Shown here one piece after another: positions 18,076 through 27,163 of a stretch of 54,974 bases of DNA; position 1 is the first letter of the stretch; the number at the start of each line of letters is the position of its first letter. The stretch covers positions 1-54,974 of the forward strand of contig CAZBBC010000017.1 of the NCBI GenBank assembly GCA_964489835.1. Direction: 5' to 3'. A model generated the notes under the pieces. It made no database searches. It saw nothing but the letters and a program-made list of their open reading frames with translations, and was not told the origin of the DNA. A program made the translations under genes and the position numbers. This stretch comes from CAZBBC01 sp964489835. GTDB taxonomy: Bacteria; Calditrichota; Calditrichia; JAJRVZ01.

Positions 18076-19407
18076 TTATGCAACTTTTTTGCGTTTCGAT
18101 TCACTTACCTGTAATTTTCCGACTCGAATCCACTGTACAAGAGGGATATTGGATGGGCAAACAAAACTGCATGATCCACACTCGATACAATTCAATATCC
18201 CAAATTCTTCCGCTTCCGCCAGTTTTGTTGTCTCTGAATAACTAAATAGGCGTGTTGGGAGTAGATTCATTGGACAAACGGATACACAATTTCCACACTG
18301 TATGCAGGGATAAATATGAGTTTTCAAATCAAGGTCGCTATCCCGGCAAATAATCCCACTTGTTGCTTTTACAATCGGAACATCTAATCGGTATTGAGCA
18401 ATACCCATCATCGGGCCACCCATATATATCTGATTGGCCTTTTCTTTTATACCACCACAGGAATCAAATAAGACATTAAAAGTTGTACCAATCCTGGCCA
18501 TTAAATTCTTAGGTTCAATGACACCTTCACCGGTCACCGTCACAATTCTCTCGACCAGGGGCTTACCCGCAATAATAGCATCGGCAATAGCTAGAGCAGT
18601 TCCCACATTATTAACGACTGCCCCAACATCCATGGGCAATCCCCCGGCAGGAACTTTTCTTTTTATAATCGCTTCGATTAACATCTTTTCCGCGCCCTGC
18701 GGATATTTTACCTTTAGCGGAACAACTTTGAAAGAGGGATAATTTTTCCTGACCAGTTTGTTCATAACATCGATCGCATCGGGTTTATTATTTTCAATAC
18801 CAATATAGCCCTGACTGGTACCAAGTATTTTCATAATGATCGCCATCCCGCTTAAAATTTTCTCTCCAAATTCAAGCATCGCCCGATGATCGGCAGTAAG
18901 ATAAGGCTCACACTCAACACCATTCAGGATAAATGTATCAATTTTCTTTTCTTTTGGTGGTGCCAGTTTGACATGTGTCGGAAATGCGGCACCACCGAGA
19001 CCGACAATACCTGCCTGCCAAATTAAATTTCGCAGATCCTCTGCCGATGCTTTTTCCCAGTTTTCAGGCACTGATAATTTTTCCCATACATCTTCTTCAG
19101 CTGTTTTTTCGATATGTATCATTGTCGCTTTTATGCCCAATGGATGAAGGAATTGATCGACGGCTTTAACGGTGCCGGTTATCGAAGAATGAACCGGTGC
19201 AGATACAAATTTCTCACTTTTCCCAATGACCTGGCCGGTTTTTACTTCTTGTCCCTTTTCGACAAGCACTTCACCGCTCACCCCAATATGTTGCTGAAGC
19301 GGAATGAATACCTCCTGAGGCGGCGGAAGATATTCAATAGGTTTTTCATTAGTAAATGATTTGCTATCTTTTGGATGAATTCCCTTTTTAAATGTTGGCA
19401 ATCCCAA
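18076..19407 (-). CDS. rnfC: Rnf complex subunit C (NADH/FMN and Fe-S subunit)
   Basis: A 443-residue RnfC, the peripheral subunit reacting with NAD(H). An N-terminal barrel-sandwich-like region (about 30-100) precedes a Complex1_51K-type nucleotide-binding core with GLGGAAFPTHVKL (about 135-148). A SLBB-like region follows, then two 4Fe-4S motifs, CIQCGNCVSVCP and CIECGSCSFVCP, each closed by a distal CP. The start is a TTG at 19407 with AGGAGA nine bases upstream. First gene of rnfCDGEAB-rseC. The C-terminus is short, without the long Ala-rich tail of proteobacterial RnfC. Confidence 0.96.
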   Translation of the reverse strand: MGLPTFKKGIHPKDSKSFTNEKPIEYLPPPQEVFIPLQQHIGVSGEVLVEKGQEVKTGQVIGKSEKFVSAPVHSSITGTVKAVDQFLHPLGIKATMIHIEKTAEEDVWEKLSVPENWEKASAEDLRNLIWQAGIVGLGGAAFPTHVKLAPPKEKKIDTFILNGVECEPYLTADHRAMLEFGEKILSGMAIIMKILGTSQGYIGIENNKPDAIDVMNKLVRKNYPSFKVVPLKVKYPQGAEKMLIEAIIKRKVPAGGLPMDVGAVVNNVGTALAIADAIIAGKPLVERIVTVTGEGVIEPKNLMARIGTTFNVLFDSCGGIKEKANQIYMGGPMMGIAQYRLDVPIVKATSGIICRDSDLDLKTHIYPCIQCGNCVSVCPMNLLPTRLFSYSETTKLAEAEEFGILNCIECGSCSFVCPSNIPLVQWIRVGKLQVSESKRKKVA

Positions 19408-19526
19408 CTTTAATTCTCTCCTGTTTTTACTATATATTTAATCACAACCATTCATAAATTAAATAAGAGTGGAATTCTTGCTTAAATTTTAATATTATAT
19501 TTTATTAGATACCTTCATTAAAATAT

Positions 19527-19557
19527 CTTCGTGTCCTTCGTGTACTTAGTGGTTTTT
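19527..19557. repeat. CACGAAG-family dispersed repeat, copy 1 (decayed)
   Basis: On the minus strand this reads as tandem CACGAAG-type units (AAGTACACGAAGGACACGAAG-like). Similar tracts occur at 32799-32915 and 52074-52108. It lies between rnfC and the end of coaBC. Such tracts are common intergenic repeats in environmental bacterial genomes; the function is unknown. Confidence 0.6.
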
Positions 19558-19573
19558 AAATATGTCATATTTT

Positions 19574-20785
19574 CTATTTTTTCTTATGCTTTTCGAGAAG
19601 TTTTATCACTTCTGCAATAATACGCGCGGCGACATCGGATTTGCTCATCAAAGGTAATTTAATTGCTTTTCGATTTGGCATAAACAGGCTGACTTTATTG
19701 GTGATGGATGCAAACCCGGCACCGGGCTCTGAAGGATTGTTGAGAACAATCATATCCAGATTTTTTGATTCCATTTTCTTCTTTGCATTTTCTTCTTCAT
19801 TATCTGTCTCAACAGCAAATCCGACGACAATTCTCTTACCTTTGAGTTTCCCAATACCAGCCAGTATATCTGGCGTTTGAACAAGATCCAGTGCCCATTG
19901 TTTTTTCGCTTTTTTTATTTTGCGAAACAACACTTCTTTAGGACGATAATCAGAAACAGCAGCGCTGGCTATCACAATATCAGCCTCCTCAATGTGCTCT
20001 GCGGCTATCTGTTCCATTTCTTCTGCAGAGATGACCGAATATTGTTCAATTTCAGGTAAAGGAGTAAGTACAGTCGGCCCGGAGATTAGTATCACACGGG
20101 CACCATTATAAAAAGCCTCTTCAGCAAGAGCAAATCCCATTCGGCCAGATGAGCGGTTGGTCAGCAAACGGACAGGATCTATCTCTTCTTCTGTGCGACT
20201 GGCAGTGATCAACACCGTTTTGCCTTTTAATTTCTTTATTTTCTTAAAGGAATAATTCATCCAGAAATTAATTACATTTTCATCTGGCAGTCGTCCGATC
20301 CCTGTATATCCACAGGCGAGATCTCCTGCGGAAGGTTCTATCACAAGGAATCCCCTTTTTTGTAATATTTGCAGGTTTTCTTGCACCGCAGGATTTGCCC
20401 ACATATTGGAGTTCATAGCCGGAGCAATGATCGTTTTCTTCCAGGCAGCCAGACAAATCGTGCTCAATAAATCGTCACCCTGCCCCATCCGTATCTTGGA
20501 AATGATATTTGCTGTCGCCGGTGCAACAATCACCAGATCCGCCCAATCTGCCAGATCAATATGAACGGTGGCGCTGAATTCCGATTGCGGGAAAAGTTCG
20601 GTATGAATCTTACGATTGATTAGAGTTTCCATGGTTAGTGGAGTTATAAATTTTTGTGCTGCTGCGGTCATGACAACCTCCAGCTCAGCACCGGCCTTAA
20701 CCCAATGTCGTGCTAATTCTGCGGTTTTATAAGCCGCAATTCCACCGGAAATTCCAAGTAATATTTTTTTACCTTTAATAGCCAT
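19574..20785 (-). CDS. coaBC: Bifunctional phosphopantothenoylcysteine decarboxylase / phosphopantothenate-cysteine ligase
   Basis: A 403-residue two-domain coenzyme A enzyme. The CoaC half (1-190) shows GISGGIAAYKTAELAR, the catalytic His in HIDLADWAD, NAPATAN-like VAPATANI, the PAMNSNMW clamp and the Cys of ACGYTGIG. The CoaB half (about 195-403) shows TASRTEEEIDPVR, NRSSGRMG and the conserved Lys-rich stretch before LVQTPDIL. I chose ATG 20785, preceded by AGGGA, over a start 12 codons upstream that lacks family similarity. yicC-gmk lies upstream; the rpoZ gene often found between gmk and coaBC is absent, its place taken by a repeat. Confidence 0.95.
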   Translation of the reverse strand: MAIKGKKILLGISGGIAAYKTAELARHWVKAGAELEVVMTAAAQKFITPLTMETLINRKIHTELFPQSEFSATVHIDLADWADLVIVAPATANIISKIRMGQGDDLLSTICLAAWKKTIIAPAMNSNMWANPAVQENLQILQKRGFLVIEPSAGDLACGYTGIGRLPDENVINFWMNYSFKKIKKLKGKTVLITASRTEEEIDPVRLLTNRSSGRMGFALAEEAFYNGARVILISGPTVLTPLPEIEQYSVISAEEMEQIAAEHIEEADIVIASAAVSDYRPKEVLFRKIKKAKKQWALDLVQTPDILAGIGKLKGKRIVVGFAVETDNEEENAKKKMESKNLDMIVLNNPSEPGAGFASITNKVSLFMPNRKAIKLPLMSKSDVAARIIAEVIKLLEKHKKK

Positions 20786-20886
20786 ACAATCCCTGCTGGT
20801 TATAGTCCCCAGTGATCGCACGCCTTAAGTCGTTTTTTATTATGGCATTACTATCAGGAACTTTTGTTATTTTAGCAAAAATTTTA

Positions 20887-20970
20887 TCCACGGATTATCC
20901 GGCGCAGCCGGACACGGATTAAAACTAAAATAATAATAATTTTTAAATTAAATCCGTGAAATCTGTGGAC
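20887..20970. repeat. ATCCGTG-family palindromic repeat, copy 1
   Basis: An imperfect inverted repeat: TCCACGGATTATCC on the left and AATCCGTG...CTGTGGAC on the right, around an A/T-rich centre with AAAACTAAAATAA. The same module occurs at 37371-37560 and 45601-45975. It fills most of the 239-base gap between gmk and coaBC, where rpoZ would be expected. Confidence 0.75.
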
Positions 20971-21024
20971 GATTTTTTTCTTTGTTTGCAACTTCGTACT
21001 GCACAATGTTATATATATCAGATT

Positions 21025-21582
21025 TTACAGACCAATCAATTTTTCGATCTGTTCCAACGCATGATTAAGACTATCGTTTAGTACGATGTGATCAAATTTA
21101 TCTGCCTGGGAAATCTCAAAATCAATTCTGGATAACCGTTTTTGAATCCCCTCTTCACTTTCACTCTTCCGGTTTTTCAAACGTTTTCTCAACTCCGCCT
21201 CTGAGGGCGCCTTTATGAAGATCAGAAGCGCTTCCGGATATTTTTTTTTTATTGATAAAGCTCCCTTTACGTCAATATCAAACACCACAATTTTGTTTTG
21301 ACAAATCAATTCCTCAACCTGGTTTTTTAGCGTTCCGTAATAGTCCCCGTGTACTTCTTCAAATTCGACAAAATTTTTTTCCTTGATGTTTTCTTCAAAA
21401 TCTGCCTGGGTAATGAAGAAATAGTCTCTTTTATCTTTTTCTCTGGGGCGTTTTGGGCGGGTAGTAGCCGAAACCGAAATGGCCATCTCCGGATGACGAT
21501 TTGTCAACATTTTAGCAATGGTGGTTTTACCTGCTCCAGAGGGGGCAGAGAGTACTATGAGCTGACTGCGAAATTTATGCAT
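21025..21582 (-). CDS. gmk: Guanylate kinase
   Basis: A 185-residue P-loop kinase converting GMP to GDP. The P-loop is SAPSGAGKTTI (13-23), and the GMP-binding region has SVSATTRPKRPREKD and the YYGTL segment. The length is normal. It starts six bases after the yicC stop, the widespread yicC-gmk pairing. Confidence 0.97.
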   Translation of the reverse strand: MHKFRSQLIVLSAPSGAGKTTIAKMLTNRHPEMAISVSATTRPKRPREKDKRDYFFITQADFEENIKEKNFVEFEEVHGDYYGTLKNQVEELICQNKIVVFDIDVKGALSIKKKYPEALLIFIKAPSEAELRKRLKNRKSESEEGIQKRLSRIDFEISQADKFDHIVLNDSLNHALEQIEKLIGL

Positions 21583-21588
21583 TGATAT

Positions 21589-22467
21589 TTATTCCAGATT
21601 CTGAACCTGTTCGCGTAGTTTCTCAATTTCTTCTTTCATTCCAATCATGTCATGTGAGATAGTAACGTCGGATGTCTTTGAACCAATGGTATTAGTTTCT
21701 CTGTGCATCTCCTGTAGGACAAAGGTTAATTGTTTTCCTACTTCATCCTGCGTATCCATTATTTCTTTAAAAAGTTCCAGATGGCTCGATAAGCGTGTAC
21801 ATTCCTCAGTAATGTCAACCCGGTCCGCAATTAAAGCCAGTTCCAACTCCAACCGGTCTTTGTCCACTTTTTTCTTATCTATCTGTTCCTGCAATCTCGA
21901 ATATAATTTATTCAACTCTGATCTCGGTGAATCTTTTGCTTTTTTGGTAATGGTGCGGAGAATCCTTTTGATATTATTCAGGCGGGAATATATATCTGTC
22001 CCAATGTTTTTAGCCTCCTTCATGCGCATTGAATCCAGATTATCCAGAGCCTTCTCAAATACATTAATCAGCATGGATTCCACCTCGTTATCCTCTAAAA
22101 CAATTTCTTCCGGTTCCAGCAATTCTTTAAATTGAAGAAGATGATCCAGGGTAATGCTATCTTTTAAACCGGTTTGATCTTTTATCCGCTCAAGAAGATG
22201 GAGGTAAAACTGAACAGTATTTTCATTCAGGCGAAAATCGCCATTCGTCAGCGCAAGATTCTTATGATTAACAATAACATTGAGTTTGCCCCGAAAAACT
22301 CTTTTCTTGATGAGTTCTTTCAGGCTATATTCATAGGTATTTAATGATTTAGGTAATTTTAAACCGATATCAAGATATCGATTATTGAGGCTCCTGATCT
22401 CGACAGTTATTTCATGACGGTTGTTTCTTAATTCCGAACGGCCGAATCCTGTCATACTTCGTGGCAT
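21589..22467 (-). CDS. yicC: YicC family endoribonuclease
   Basis: A 292-residue YicC-like protein; E. coli YicC and B. subtilis YloC are RNA endonucleases. The diagnostic N-terminus PRSMTGFGRSE is present, and the protein ends with ITEECTRLSSHLELFK and a C-terminal DUF1732 region with EMHRETNTIGSK. The start is placed at ATG 22467 because the 28 residues encoded upstream are AT-rich and unlike the family. It heads the yicC-gmk pair and diverges from the NFACT gene across 165 bases that should hold both promoters. Confidence 0.92.
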   Translation of the reverse strand: MPRSMTGFGRSELRNNRHEITVEIRSLNNRYLDIGLKLPKSLNTYEYSLKELIKKRVFRGKLNVIVNHKNLALTNGDFRLNENTVQFYLHLLERIKDQTGLKDSITLDHLLQFKELLEPEEIVLEDNEVESMLINVFEKALDNLDSMRMKEAKNIGTDIYSRLNNIKRILRTITKKAKDSPRSELNKLYSRLQEQIDKKKVDKDRLELELALIADRVDITEECTRLSSHLELFKEIMDTQDEVGKQLTFVLQEMHRETNTIGSKTSDVTISHDMIGMKEEIEKLREQVQNLE

Positions 22468-22632
22468 TATGTGGGATTTTTTCCTGAAGTCTATGTTTTT
22501 TTTACTTATATTTTTATATTTAAATTTATAAAAATAATGGATTAAAAGCAAAGATTGAACTTTTGAGATTTTTGATTTATTATTTTCAAAACTTTACCGG
22601 AATAATAAAGTTTTTATTGGTACCAGCAGATT

Positions 22633-24285
22633 ATGTATAAAAATTATTATCTATTCGAACGTCAGATAAATTTTCTTAACAAAAGAATCGGTTCTTCACG
22701 TGTGATCAATTGCTTTACCTATAGGAAAGATGAACTTGTTCTGCATCTCCAAAATGATGAAAGCTGCTTTCTTCGGTTAGGAATCCAGATCCAGACCCCT
22801 TACCTTATTATTGATCCTGTTCAAAATATAAAAACGCCAAAAATAGATTTTTTCAAGGATCTCAGAGACGAGAAAATAATAAATTTTACAATTGCACCCT
22901 TTGATAAGAACATCAAAATAAACTTTGAAAAGTTTACCCTGCACTGCATATTTTATGGTCGGAATCAAAATATCTATTTAACCGGCAATAATGGGGTGAC
23001 AATTGAATCTTTTAAAAAAGAAAAAAAAGTATCCGATAGGACGCGGGAAACACCAGAGAGTCAAATCTTGGCGTTTACAGAATTAACAACTTTCAATAGA
23101 ACAAATATTATACAGCCTGTCTCATTATTTGTTCAGCAGCGATTAGGCGGTTTTAATAAAATCTTAGCGACAGAGATATGTTTTAGAAGTGAAATAAAAC
23201 CTGATACTGCGCTTTCCACTATCACTATTCAGAAATGGAATCGACTTATCGAAAATATCGATGAAATAAATGGTGAATTAAAGCATGGTGATGTTTATCT
23301 TTACGAACATCCACAGAAGTCAATATTTTTATCATTGGTTCGTTTGCGCCATCTATCCAATGACTACGAAACAGAGATATATAAGGAATTAAACGAGGCC
23401 TGGAAACAATTTATTTTTCGGTACCGGCAGAAATATACGACAGACCGTCTTCTCATTCAAAGTAAAAAAAAAATACAAAACAGAATAAATTATTTAGAGA
23501 AAACTTTAAAGAAGATCACGAATTTTAGACAACTGAAAGAAAAAAAAAGAATATCAGAATTAAAGGGTCATTTACTACTTACCCATTTATCTAAAATTGA
23601 GAAAGGGATCGATCAGGTAAAATTGAAAGATATATATTCTGCAAAGGAAGAATTCATTTCCATCACACTGGATCCAAAAATTTCCATACAAGAAAATGCA
23701 AGCAAATATTTTGAAAAATATAAAAATATCAATGGAATGAAGGAAGATCTGCAATTAAAAAAAGATACCTATACCCAGGAGCTTAATTTCTGGAAAAAAA
23801 CTTATACTGATGCAGAAAAGATCGGCAGTTTGAAAAAAGCTGAAAAATTGGAGCAGTTGCTTGAAGATAAACATTTGCTCCAAAAAGAAGGTATCATTAA
23901 AAAGAAAATCAGATTAGATCCTTCATCCTTTAATCGATTGCTTATTGATCAAAAATGGGTAGTTTTAATTGGAAAAAATGCGCGCAATAATGATTTACTT
24001 ACATTCAAATTTTCAAATAAATATGATATATGGCTCCATGCACAGGGTGTTGCCGGATCACATGTGGTGATTCATTTAGCGGATAAAAATCATAAACCTC
24101 CACTGAAAGTCATCGAACAGGCAGCAGGTGTGGCTGCCTATTTCAGTGCCGCAAAAAATTCTTCCACCGTACCGGTTAACTACACTGAAGTACGCTATGT
24201 GAGAAAACCACGTAAGGCGCTGCCGGGGGCAGTACTTATATTTCAGGCTAAAACAATATTTGTGCAACCAAAAAAAGTTATATAA
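22633..24285 (+). CDS. NFACT family protein (RqcH/Rqc2-like), divergent
   Basis: A 550-residue NFACT protein. The best-conserved part is the C-terminal NFACT-R/DUF814 domain (about 440-535): NDLLTFKFSNKYDIWLHAQG, GSHVVIH and VNYTEVRYVRKPRKALPG. The centre (about 260-430) is charged, with coiled-coil-like heptads. The N-terminal NFACT-N region (1-220) is divergent. RqcH recruits Ala-tRNA to stalled 50S subunits for Ala tailing; whether this divergent form keeps that activity cannot be told here. Lys/Asn-rich, AT-rich codon use is stronger than in neighbours. The exported TPR gene follows 15 bases later. Confidence 0.85.
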   Translation: MYKNYYLFERQINFLNKRIGSSRVINCFTYRKDELVLHLQNDESCFLRLGIQIQTPYLIIDPVQNIKTPKIDFFKDLRDEKIINFTIAPFDKNIKINFEKFTLHCIFYGRNQNIYLTGNNGVTIESFKKEKKVSDRTRETPESQILAFTELTTFNRTNIIQPVSLFVQQRLGGFNKILATEICFRSEIKPDTALSTITIQKWNRLIENIDEINGELKHGDVYLYEHPQKSIFLSLVRLRHLSNDYETEIYKELNEAWKQFIFRYRQKYTTDRLLIQSKKKIQNRINYLEKTLKKITNFRQLKEKKRISELKGHLLLTHLSKIEKGIDQVKLKDIYSAKEEFISITLDPKISIQENASKYFEKYKNINGMKEDLQLKKDTYTQELNFWKKTYTDAEKIGSLKKAEKLEQLLEDKHLLQKEGIIKKKIRLDPSSFNRLLIDQKWVVLIGKNARNNDLLTFKFSNKYDIWLHAQGVAGSHVVIHLADKNHKPPLKVIEQAAGVAAYFSAAKNSSTVPVNYTEVRYVRKPRKALPGAVLIFQAKTIFVQPKKVI

Positions 24286-24300
24286 AAAATGGAGAAAGCT

Positions 24301-25560
24301 ATGAAAAAACTGATCTTTACGGCAATTTTGAGTGTTATCTTGCTCAGTGGTTTATTTGCCCAGATACCTGAAGAAGGTACCTTTAAATACTTACAAAATG
24401 CATTCGCCACCAGAAATTCTGATGTTATGAACTACCTGATCGAAGAGCACTCCCTCTTTATAGAAATGTATTGGGATTCCCCGCATTGCGATGAGGCATT
24501 GTTTATGCTCGGCAATCTTTATGAAGACGAAGAACAGTACGCGCAAGCATTTATGGCCTATTTAAAGATCAAATTTTTATATCCGAACAGTGATAGGCGA
24601 AATGATGCTATTTCCAATCTGAATCAGATCGTACATAATAAAGATGAAAAAACATTTAGAGAAAAACGAAAGTTCGTTGATGAATTCACCAGTCAATCTC
24701 TCTCATTTACTGATAAAAACAATGCCTACTATGATTTTCTCAATTTTATTTACGAACTGAATATAGAGGATCTAAATGAACAACTTGTCAAAGAGATCAA
24801 CATTTATATCAAATTATATTCCGGAAAGGTAAAAAACGCCGATCAGCTTTATTTTTGGATTGGTGATATCTATAGTAAACTATCCGATTGGGATGAATCC
24901 ATTCTGGCTTATACTAAGATACAATACATTTCACCGGAGAGTATTTTAATACCCCAAACCCTATTTCAAATTGGACTATTACAGTATAAAGAAACCAAAG
25001 AATATCAAAAATCTAAAGATACATTTGTCAAACTAATAGCCGCATATCCGGAAGTACCGATTGCCGGTGATGCACAGTTTTTTCTCGCTGAATTATATGA
25101 GGAAGAGTTAGATAACCCGGATGAGGCCGTATCAAACTACCGGGTACTTGTTGAGACTTATGCTAATAACCAGTATGCCGTTGAGTCCTTAAAAAGAGTG
25201 GCAGAAATTATGGTTAAGAAAAAAAACTATGAGGAAGCCATTGCCAGTTACCATCAAATATTCGAATTATATCCTAAAGCTAAATTTACTTCAGAAGCAC
25301 TTCTGGAAATGGAATCTTTATATCGCCGGAAATTAGAGAACTATGAGAAGGCGATTGAAGTTTTAAAAATATATGCCGATCAATTTTCAAATAGAGAAGA
25401 TGCGGCGGAACATCTTTACAATGCAGCTGAACTGTATAGGGATGAATTAAAAAATAAACAGGCTGCAATTGAAACCTACAATGAGGTAATAAATAAATTT
25501 CCAAACTCAAAATATGCAAAGAAATCCAATGATCGTATCGAAGATTTGAAGGAAGAATAG
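24301..25560 (+). CDS. Exported tetratricopeptide-repeat protein
   Basis: A 419-residue protein with an N-terminal signal peptide (hydrophobic 4-20, likely cleavage after GLFA). TPR-like helical pairs run through the rest, clearest from about residue 190 to 415 (repeated Y-x2-A and YPKAKF/FPNSKYAKK-type turns). The layout resembles YbgF/BamD-like periplasmic TPR proteins; no lipobox is present. I chose ATG 24301 over 24289 because GGAG at 24291-24294 is well spaced for the later codon. It follows the NFACT gene as a two-gene unit and converges on the PorV-like gene. A periplasmic scaffold role is inferred. Confidence 0.82.
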   Translation: MKKLIFTAILSVILLSGLFAQIPEEGTFKYLQNAFATRNSDVMNYLIEEHSLFIEMYWDSPHCDEALFMLGNLYEDEEQYAQAFMAYLKIKFLYPNSDRRNDAISNLNQIVHNKDEKTFREKRKFVDEFTSQSLSFTDKNNAYYDFLNFIYELNIEDLNEQLVKEINIYIKLYSGKVKNADQLYFWIGDIYSKLSDWDESILAYTKIQYISPESILIPQTLFQIGLLQYKETKEYQKSKDTFVKLIAAYPEVPIAGDAQFFLAELYEEELDNPDEAVSNYRVLVETYANNQYAVESLKRVAEIMVKKKNYEEAIASYHQIFELYPKAKFTSEALLEMESLYRRKLENYEKAIEVLKIYADQFSNREDAAEHLYNAAELYRDELKNKQAAIETYNEVINKFPNSKYAKKSNDRIEDLKEE

Positions 25561-25593
25561 GTAAAAAACAAGGAGCTATTGACAGGTCTAGTT

Positions 25594-26568
25594 TTAAGAG
25601 CGAAGTTTTAGATGGAAAGAGATTCTATGAACGTTTCCCAGAATATCATCGAAATTGGTATATGAATAATCAACAGCCAATTTTTTAATGCTGACGCCTA
25701 AACCCGCATTGAATCTGGAAAGATCATCATAGCCAAATCTCAAAAAACAAATATCTTTGAATCCAGCCTCCAGGCCCCAGAATGAATCGACACTAAAGAC
25801 GCCGACACCCAACTGAGCGGATTTATTTCTCGATTCAAGCAGTATACTCATATCAACAGATGGTTGGAGATACAAACTAATCGCATCAAAATTAATTCGG
25901 TAGCTAATACCAGGTCGCAAAGAGGGAGAGATAAATTCCTTTTCACTGGTACTCCAGGCCATCATCGTTGTTGTAATGTCTCTGATCATTAAACCCAGAA
26001 AAAGTTCCGGCATCAGGTTGTATTTAATACCGGCATCAAACCCTATTCCCATGGCACTTTCTGAAGAAAAGTCACGGTAAATAAATTTAACATTGGCACC
26101 TATGGACAGATCTTCATTATACTGTCGCGCATAACTGATGTAAAATACATAATCGGAGATATTAAAAGAGGTGATTTTTGAATAATCAATACCTTCACTG
26201 ATCGTGCTTCCCAGCAGAGCATTTCGCGTATCTTTAATATCATTTACCCCCCAGCGTATAAATGAAAATGCCAGAACAGATTTTTCATCATAGGGATTCG
26301 ATATACCAAAATAATCATATTGAATAGAGCTCATAAATTGTTTTGCATGCATAAATTGAATTTGTAAACCCGGAGAATCAATAAGTCCGGCCGGATTCCA
26401 GTAACCTGCGGTAACATCATTGGCAACAGCTACAAATGCGCCCCCCATTGCCAGCGCTCGGCTACCGACACCAGCTGATAAAAATTCTCCGGCATATTTT
26501 TTAAAGCCGCCGCCCTGTGTGATTGACGTAAAGAATAATAAAAAACATAATATGAATCTTATTTTCAT
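25594..26568 (-). CDS. PorV/PorQ family outer-membrane beta-barrel protein
   Basis: A 324-residue protein with a signal peptide (1-19) and a predicted beta-barrel with alternating hydrophobic strands. The N-terminal AGVGSRALAMGGAFVAVAND followed by YWNPAGL is the hallmark of the PorV/PorQ (UPF0164) family. PorV is the T9SS shuttle that carries cargo to the surface attachment complex; PorQ-like members are related barrels. It is the last gene of the dnaE-dtd-PASTA-rpe-kinase run, 18 bases after the membrane kinase. The T9SS cargo-like protein at the right edge agrees with a T9SS host. It could be any PorV paralogue rather than the shuttle itself. Confidence 0.85.
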   Translation of the reverse strand: MKIRFILCFLLFFTSITQGGGFKKYAGEFLSAGVGSRALAMGGAFVAVANDVTAGYWNPAGLIDSPGLQIQFMHAKQFMSSIQYDYFGISNPYDEKSVLAFSFIRWGVNDIKDTRNALLGSTISEGIDYSKITSFNISDYVFYISYARQYNEDLSIGANVKFIYRDFSSESAMGIGFDAGIKYNLMPELFLGLMIRDITTTMMAWSTSEKEFISPSLRPGISYRINFDAISLYLQPSVDMSILLESRNKSAQLGVGVFSVDSFWGLEAGFKDICFLRFGYDDLSRFNAGLGVSIKKLAVDYSYTNFDDILGNVHRISFHLKLRS

Positions 26569-26586
26569 TTGAAATACCAGGCTCTC

Positions 26587-27162
26587 TTATGTAATCAGAT
26601 ATAAAATAAAACCTGTTACTAATGAAATCAACAGATTATCATTAACTCCCAGTGGTAGTGCCTCGACCAGTGTTACCGGGACTAAAACGACTACTGACAG
26701 CCATCCTAAATCAGGAATAAACAGGATAACAATCCCAATACCAATGATAAAAAATGTTGCCGATCCGGATAAAGATTTATTAAAAAACTTACCAAAATCT
26801 GTCATTTTACCTACAATAGCGGCAAATGAGTCAGCAATCGTCAATATCAACACTGAGGGAACAGCAATATTTTTTTCAAAAATTAAAAAGGTAATGGTAG
26901 TAGAAATGAATAAGTAGGTTGCTCCTGTGATATGTTTTTTCTTCTCGTCTTCCCTGAGCAAAGGAAAAAATATTTGTTCAAATAATTTTCCGCTCGTCTT
27001 ATGCCGGAATCTCAAGAACTCGGCAATTAGAAAAAATATACTTATCGTACTACTGAGGACAATAATTTGTTCCCAACTGAAATAATAATAGTATAAAACA
27101 GGCAAAAAAGAACAGCTGAGATGAATACTTTTTCGTTTTAGCTCCGCAGAATAATTTAACAA
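26587..27162 (-). CDS. Polyprenol/diacylglycerol kinase-like membrane protein (SEC59/DGK1/VTE5 family)
   Basis: About 191 residues with six or so membrane helices. ELKRKSIHL near the N-terminus, HITGATYLF, ILTIADSFAAIVGK and the late VEALPLGVNDNLLI are the conserved blocks of the CTP-dependent dolichol/phytol/diacylglycerol kinase family. No ATG is available at the start: TTG 27162, just after the rpe stop and preceded by AAAAGAG, is favoured; TTG 27192, overlapping rpe by 29 bases, is the alternative. The substrate is not determinable; a polyprenol or lipid alcohol is likely from family. Confidence 0.82.
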   Translation of the reverse strand: MLNYSAELKRKSIHLSCSFLPVLYYYYFSWEQIIVLSSTISIFFLIAEFLRFRHKTSGKLFEQIFFPLLREDEKKKHITGATYLFISTTITFLIFEKNIAVPSVLILTIADSFAAIVGKMTDFGKFFNKSLSGSATFFIIGIGIVILFIPDLGWLSVVVLVPVTLVEALPLGVNDNLLISLVTGFILYLIT

Positions 27163-27163
27163 G

